Positions 58,702 through 64,000 of a DNA stretch of 64,000 nt are shown here, one piece after another. The first letter of the stretch is position 1. Each line of letters starts with the position of its first letter. This DNA comes from Orobanche coerulescens (Eukaryota > Streptophyta > Magnoliopsida > Lamiales > Orobanchaceae). The notes under the pieces are model-generated. The model searched no databases, was not told the origin of the DNA, and saw only the letters and a list, made by a program, of their open reading frames with translations. Where the stretch lies: positions 150,956,096 through 151,020,095 of the forward strand of contig CM065802.1 in the NCBI GenBank assembly GCA_033398695.1. Direction: 5' to 3'. The translations under genes and the position numbers were made by a program.

Positions 58702-59740
58702 ATGGCTGATAGACGTAGAGGACGCCCGCGAGTTAACCGTGATGGACAACAAGACCAACGCAATAACGAAGGAGGCGCTGCAAATGATGCCATAGCACAA
58801 GCACTAACCCAACTGACAAACTTCCTGCAACAACAAGCTGACAACAATCGGACTGCAGGAGGCACACAAGACCGCATGTTGGAGAGATTCTTACATTTCA
58901 GTCCGCCAACGTTTGACGGAGAACCAGATGACATCAAGGCAGAATTATGGGTAGAAAGGATGGAGATCATATTCAATGCATCCCAGTACACCGATGATCA
59001 ACGTATAACGTTGGCTACGTTTCGACTCGAGTCTGCCGCACATGATTGGTGGAAGATCGTTAATGCCCGCTGGATAAGAGAGGATCGTGCCAGAACTTGG
59101 GTCAATTTCTTAACTGATTTTCAGACCCAGTACATCTCAGCAGCAGCTAGAGAGGCTCGTCGATATAAATTTTATCATCTGAAGCAAGGATCTTTGACTG
59201 TAGCTCAGTATGAGTCGCAGTTCAACCGACTCTCCAAGTTCGCACCAGGACTAGTAAGCATAGAGGAGGATAAGCTGTACAAGTTTACCCGAGGATTGAG
59301 GTTTTCTCTGCAACAGAGTCTGCTGCCAGTGAGAGTAACAACTATGGCGGAAGCAGTCGAAGCTGCAACCCGAATCGAAAGTGGGATGACACATCTAGGA
59401 CAGGCGAAGGAGCGCACCGCTGGGAAGTTTAAGAGAACCGCACCAAACCGATCATCCAGACCACCCCAAAAATTTCAATGCAAGACTTCTGGCCAGAACA
59501 CCGAAAAGAGGCCTGTGAACAATCTACCGCCCTGTCCGCACTGTAATAAGATGGGGCATAAACCCGAGGACTGCTGGAAGAAATAAGGGAGGTGCCTGCG
59601 CTGTGGAGATAATCAGCATCAGACTAGAGAATGCCTGAAGTGGGAGACACCAGACAACAATCAGCAGAAAAATGTGGCCAAGAAGGATGATCGCAAGGGC
59701 AAAGGAAAAGCACCAGCGAGAGTTTTTGCCTTAGCTGGAC
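58702..59740 (+). pseudogene. H gag (one in-frame stop)
   Basis: From ATG 58702 (MADRRRGRPRV) there is a basic N-terminus, a Gln-rich helix, then the capsid domain: FSPPTFDGEPDDIKAELWV, DWWKIVNARW, FYHLKQGSLTVAQYESQF, LYKFTRGLRFSLQ. Then a linker and two zinc knuckles, CPHCNKMGHKPEDC (about 59533-59574) and CLRCGDNQHQTREC (about 59593-59634). A TAA at 59584 lies between the knuckles, where Gln would fit. The frame continues into protease without shift, so gag and pol are one frame as is usual for Tekay-type elements. Confidence 0.85.
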
Positions 59741-62700
59741 AAGAAGCTCCTAATGCGATAGACGTGGTGGATGGTACGTTTCTTGTGTCAAACCACTCTG
59801 CGCATGAATTATTAGATCCATGATCATCACATTCTTTTGTTGCACCCCATTACGCACAAAAACTGAATGTATGTATGGAATCACTGCCTGTAAGCTTAGA
59901 GGTGTCCACACCTATGGGTGTAAGCCAGGAAATGGATTCGGTATTTAGGAATTGTGAAGTTGTAGTTGAGGGTCAATGCTTCCCTGCTGACCTAATACTT
60001 CTTCCCATACTTGAGTATGACCTCATACTTGGTATGGATTAGCTATCTAAGAGCTATGCACAACTCGATTGCCATTCTAAGATAGTTCGATTATGCAAAC
60101 CCGAACACCCTGTAGTTGAACTACACGGGAGTGCTAGAATTAACTCGGACCCAATTATATCAGCTACGAAGGCAAAAAAGGCCATTTCAAAGGGAGCAAC
60201 GGGATATCTAGCTTTTGTCATGAACAAACCTAAGAGCAAAATAGAGATTGAAGCAATACCAGTAATATCAGAATACCCCGATATTTTCCCCACAGAACTC
60301 ACTTCTCTGCCTCCAGATAGGGAAGTTGAATTTAACATAGATATCTTTCCAGGGAAGGCACCTATGGCTAGAACGCCATATCGAATGGCCCCACTGGAAC
60401 TGCAAGAACTGAAGGTTCAGTTGCAGAAATTTCTAGAGGTTGGATTTATCTGGCCAAGCATATCCCCTTGGGGAGCACCAGTTCTATTCGTAAAAAAGAA
60501 AGATGGCATGCTAAGATTGTACATTGATTACCGAGAACTTAACAACATTATAGTTAAGAACAAGTATCCACTTCCTAGGATCGATGAACTATTCAACCAA
60601 CTACAAGGAGCGACAGTTTACTCCAAGTTTGATCTTCAGCAGGGATACCATCAATTGAGGATCAAAGAGAATGACATACCGAAGACTGCCTTTCAAACTA
60701 GGTATGGTCATTATGAATTTGTGGTAATGCCTTTCGGATTGACCAACACACCGACTGCATTTATGGATTTAATGCACCACGTATTTCGACCATATTTGGA
60801 TCAATTCATAGTGATATTTATTGACGACATACTCGTTTATTCCAAGTAGGATCAGGAGAATGAAACTCACCTGAGGTTGGTGCTAGAGATGCTAAGGAAG
60901 CATATTGTACGCCAAATTCAGCAAGTGTGAATTCTGGTTAAGAGAACTAGCATTTTTAGGGCATATAATATCGGGAGAAGGAATTGCAGTAGATCCATCA
61001 AAGGTGGAGACTATTCTGGACTGGAAGAGGCCAGAAACGGTCACTGAGATTCGGAGCTTTCTTGGACGTGCGGGTTACTACCGCAAATTCATTAAAGACT
61101 TCTCAAAAATTGCAGGACCACTCACAAGACTAACGCAAAAACATATTAAATTTGAGTGGAATGATAAGTGTGAGACGAGTTTCCAGGAACTCAAGAGAAA
61201 ACTCACCACCGCACCTGTTCTAACACTTGCCGAAGGGAGTGAAGTATTTGTGGTATATAGCGATGCATCGAAGGAAGGATTAGGAGCTGTACTGATGCAA
61301 AACGGCAAGGTTGTGGCTTACGCATCCCGAAAGCTAAAGATCCACGAGATGAACTATCCGACCCATGACCTTGAACTCGCAGCAATAGTGTTTGCCTTGA
61401 AGAAATGGAGACACTACTTGTATGGAGCTACCTTCACCATTTTTACTGACCACAAGAGTCTCAAATATTTATTCTCTCAGAATGAGTTGAATCTAAGACA
61501 GAGACGGTGGATAGAACTTCTGGAAGATTATAACTTCTCCATTCAGCATCATCCGGGCAAGGCCAATGTCATAGCAGACGCCTTGAGTAGGAAAGCAAGT
61601 GTGGCTAGACTTATGGTAAGAGAATGGAACGCCTTGAGAGAAATAGTCCAATGGAACCCAAAGCATGCTAAGACACATGTTCTATGTGCTAATTTATTAG
61701 TAAAGCCGGACCTACTTAAGGAGATTCAAGAAGCACAGATTCATGATGGGAAGCTGTGTAAACTTAAGGAAAGAATCACACAAGGCGAGAAATCTGAGTT
61801 TAGCATGTCAGAGGATGGAATACTAAGATTAAAGCACCGTACATGCGTTCCCGATAATGACGAACTCAAGAAGAAAATTCTATTAGAGGCTCACTTCTCT
61901 CGGTATACAATTCACCGAGGCAGTAATAAGATGTATAAGGATCTGAAGAAATACTACTGGTGGGTGAACATGAAGAACCAGGTAGCAGAATTCGTAGCAA
62001 GGTGTTTAAATTGTCAAAGAGTGAAGGCTGAACACCAAAGACCATCAGGGTTGCTACAGCCACTCGAGATTCCCGAATGGAAATGGGAACTAATCACGAT
62101 GGACTTCGTGATGGATCTACCAACAACCAGTGGAGGATATAACACGATCTGGGTAATCGTGGATAGACTTTCAAAGTCAGCTCACTTCTTACCCGTAAGA
62201 AAGAGTGACAGTCTACAGAAACTAGCAAGGACGTATATCCGAGAAATCATTAGACTACATGGAATACCTGTAGACATTGTGTCAGACCGTGACCCCAGAT
62301 TCATCTCTAAATTTTGGAAGAGTCTTCATCGAGAACTTGGGACGACATTGTGTTTCAGCACTGCAGCACACCCTCAGACGGACGGACAATCCGAGAGAAC
62401 GATACAAGTCCTTGAGGACATGTTACGGGCATGTGCACTGGATTTTCAAAAGAGTTGGAGTCACCACCTACCCTTAGCTGAGTTTGCCTATAACAATAGC
62501 TACCAGGAAACGATTGAGATGGCTCCATATGAAGCATTGTACGGGAGAAAGTGCCGATCGCCAATACATTGGGAAATTGACAACCGGTGGACACCACAGG
62601 GTAAGCAGAACCAAGACCCGATAACGAGAGTTGATCTAGTAGAAGATGCCATAGATAAGGTTAGAATCATTCGGGATCGAATTCGCACCGCTCAGAGCCG

Positions 62701-63169
62701 ACAGAAAAGTTATGCAGACCGGAGAACGAAGGATTTGGAATTTGACACAGGAGACAAAGTATTCCTTCGCTTATCACCACGCAAAGGATTAATCAACTCA
62801 GGGAAATGAGGAAAGCTTAGCCCCAGATACGTCGGACCTTTCACGATACTAGAGCGAATTGGAAATTTGGCGTATCGTCTCGAGCTACCAACCGAGCTTG
62901 CCGGAATGCACAACGTGTTCCGTGTCTCAAGATTGAAGAAATACCATCCGGATCCTGAGCATGTCATCACTCATGACATGTCACCAATCAAAGAAGATCT
63001 AACCTACATCGAGAAGCCGATCAGAATCATAGATCAACAAGTACGCGAGCTGAGAAATAAGAAGATTCCATTAGTCAAAGTCATTTGGTCGAAGCACAAC
63101 AGAGAAGAAGACGCCACATGGGAAGCTGAGGAAGAAATGAAGAAATCGTATCCCGAATTATTTGATTAG
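59741..63169 (+). pseudogene. H pol: protease, RT, RNase H, integrase, chromodomain (broken)
   Basis: Protease (about 59755-60080): the active-site DSG triad is destroyed (Asp, Pro, then TGA at 59821); TAG at 60040 replaces the Trp of GMDW. RT (about 60290-61000): [30 protein letters not shown] intact (60823-60828), TAG at 60847, then a frameshift just before 60905. From 60905 to 62806 all is open: RT thumb, RNase H ([30 protein letters not shown]), integrase zinc region (about 61890-62030), integrase core ([19 protein letters not shown]) and the GPF region. TGA at 62807 fits CGA to TGA. The chromodomain (VKVIWSKHNREEDATWE) ends with TAG at 63167. Confidence 0.9.
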
Positions 63170-63205
63170 GAATTTGGGGACCAAATTCTTTTAAGGAGGG
63201 GAGGA
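63170..63205 (+). promoter_or_regulatory. Hairpin and polypurine tract before H 3' LTR
   Basis: Stem GAATTTGG/CCAAATTC with loop GGA at 63170-63188 begins right after the pol stop, followed by TTTTAAGGAGGGGAGGA up to the LTR at 63206. Three base pairs differ from N2/N4 with pairing kept. Confidence 0.75.
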
Positions 63206-63857
63206 TGTAAAACCCCCTAAAACTCGATAGTTTACTACATGTATAATTGTTAAATCATGATGTACTCCAATAACAATTGTTTTAATCTACATCTAGTTTC
63301 ATTTGTTTTACTCATTTATTCGTAAATTATTTTATGAACCAAATAATCAAATTAATTAAAATTTGAAGTGGGAACATAAAATTCCTAATGGGCCATGTGT
63401 ATCAACACATATACATATAAACACACCATAAGACTCAAGCCCAAACTAAATAAAACCCCTAAGGCTTGGAATCACAATTTAAAGACCAATTTAATCACTA
63501 GCCGCTTCATTTAACACATACTTAATACCTATATCTATATACACCTAAAATACAAAAAAAAAATATAATAACACACACACATACAAGCCATGGCCAAGAC
63601 ACTTGTTGGGGGGGGGGGGGAATCCTTGTCCCCCATACAAGACTCAATGTCTTACATTTTCTCTTCCCAAGTATTCCACCTCCCAACCCAAATAAACCCT
63701 TTTAAAAATCAAACACTCTCATTCCTTTCACTCTTACACAAACAAAATCTGAAAATTAGAGAGAGTAAGGGAGAGGAGGCCGAAATCAAGAAGAAGAAAA
63801 GAAGAGAAGAAGAAAGGTTCAACTTAAGAAGGTAATTTCACTATCTATATGTAACTT

Positions 63858-63893
<36 letters not shown>

Positions 63894-64000
63894 AGATATC
63901 TTACATACACTAACTTAACCCACATCTTCATCATCCATGGTGTGGTATACATTGGTCAAAATAAAAAGAGGAGAGGCAAAAAAGAGGTTGATGCAACTAG
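63206..64000 (+). repeat. H 3' LTR, start only
   Basis: First 795 bp of the 3' LTR, matching 17857 onward. Differences include longer G and TA runs (63607-63620, 63859-63890). It leaves the window. Confidence 0.88.

Larger units (their letters stand above)
17857..64000 (+). mobile_element. Chromovirus H (Ty3/Gypsy, Tekay-like), host of all nested insertions
   Basis: The 5' LTR start (17857, TGTAAACCCCCC) matches the 3' LTR start (63206, TGTAAAACCCCC), and the two run in near-identical register for about 800 bp. The 5' LTR is in three pieces (17857-19206, 33086-33970, 56154-57334), separated by N1 and N3, each of which has its own target duplication. Then come the primer site, a coiled-coil ORF, gag-pol with a chromodomain, a hairpin, a polypurine tract and the 3' LTR. 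Without insertions the LTR is about 3.4 kb and the internal region 5.9 kb. The right end lies beyond the window. Confidence 0.85.

Noticed and set aside
1..64000. tRNA, rRNA, telomere repeat or satellite array
   Set aside because: None recognised. tRNA-like strings are short primer-binding sites next to LTRs.

Overview
The window is plant nuclear DNA made almost wholly of nested LTR retrotransposons. I found no intact host gene, rRNA, tRNA or CRISPR array. Plant origin follows from Ty3/Gypsy chromoviruses of the Tekay/Del type (gag-protease-RT-RNase H-integrase-chromodomain), Copia elements of the Sirevirus type, CACTA-like and hAT DNA-transposon pieces, and tRNA-iMet-type primer sites. An asterid, perhaps Lamiales, is a weak guess from the look of the Copia accessory protein.

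Layout. (1) 1-12993: two old Copia/Sirevirus-like units in tandem: accessory ORF A, LTR A, a pol remnant, iterated polypurine tracts, accessory ORF B, LTR B. (2) 12994-17856: low-information DNA, an 80-bp tandem duplication, a CACTA-like end, a decayed protein-coding relic on the minus strand, and the 3' end of a minus-strand Sirevirus LTR. (3) 17857-64000: one large chromovirus, H. Its 3.4-kb 5' LTR is split by two insertions, N1 (19207-33085, target duplication AAACT) and N3 (33971-56153, ATCAC). N1 is a minus-strand gag-only element whose own LTR is split by chromovirus N2 (19925-29451, TGCAC). N3 is a minus-strand element with three LTRs and two internal regions; one LTR carries a hAT remnant (38812-39771) and another is split by chromovirus N4 (46003-54881, TATAC). 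H's coding part (57843-63169) follows, and its 3' LTR starts at 63206 and leaves the window.

Nothing here is clearly a functioning element. Every gag or pol has stops or frameshifts, many of them TAG or TAA where a glutamine codon is expected. The only undamaged novel-looking reading frame is a 188-residue coiled-coil ORF between H's primer site and gag.

The most interesting signals lie outside the proteins. First, a dyad 12-mer, TAGCG-NN-CGCTA, is repeated at about 22-23 bp steps just upstream of the TATA box in two Ty3/Gypsy LTR families and one Copia LTR, and looks like a shared enhancer array. Second, an 8-bp hairpin just upstream of the polypurine tract changes sequence between chromovirus families while keeping its base pairing.
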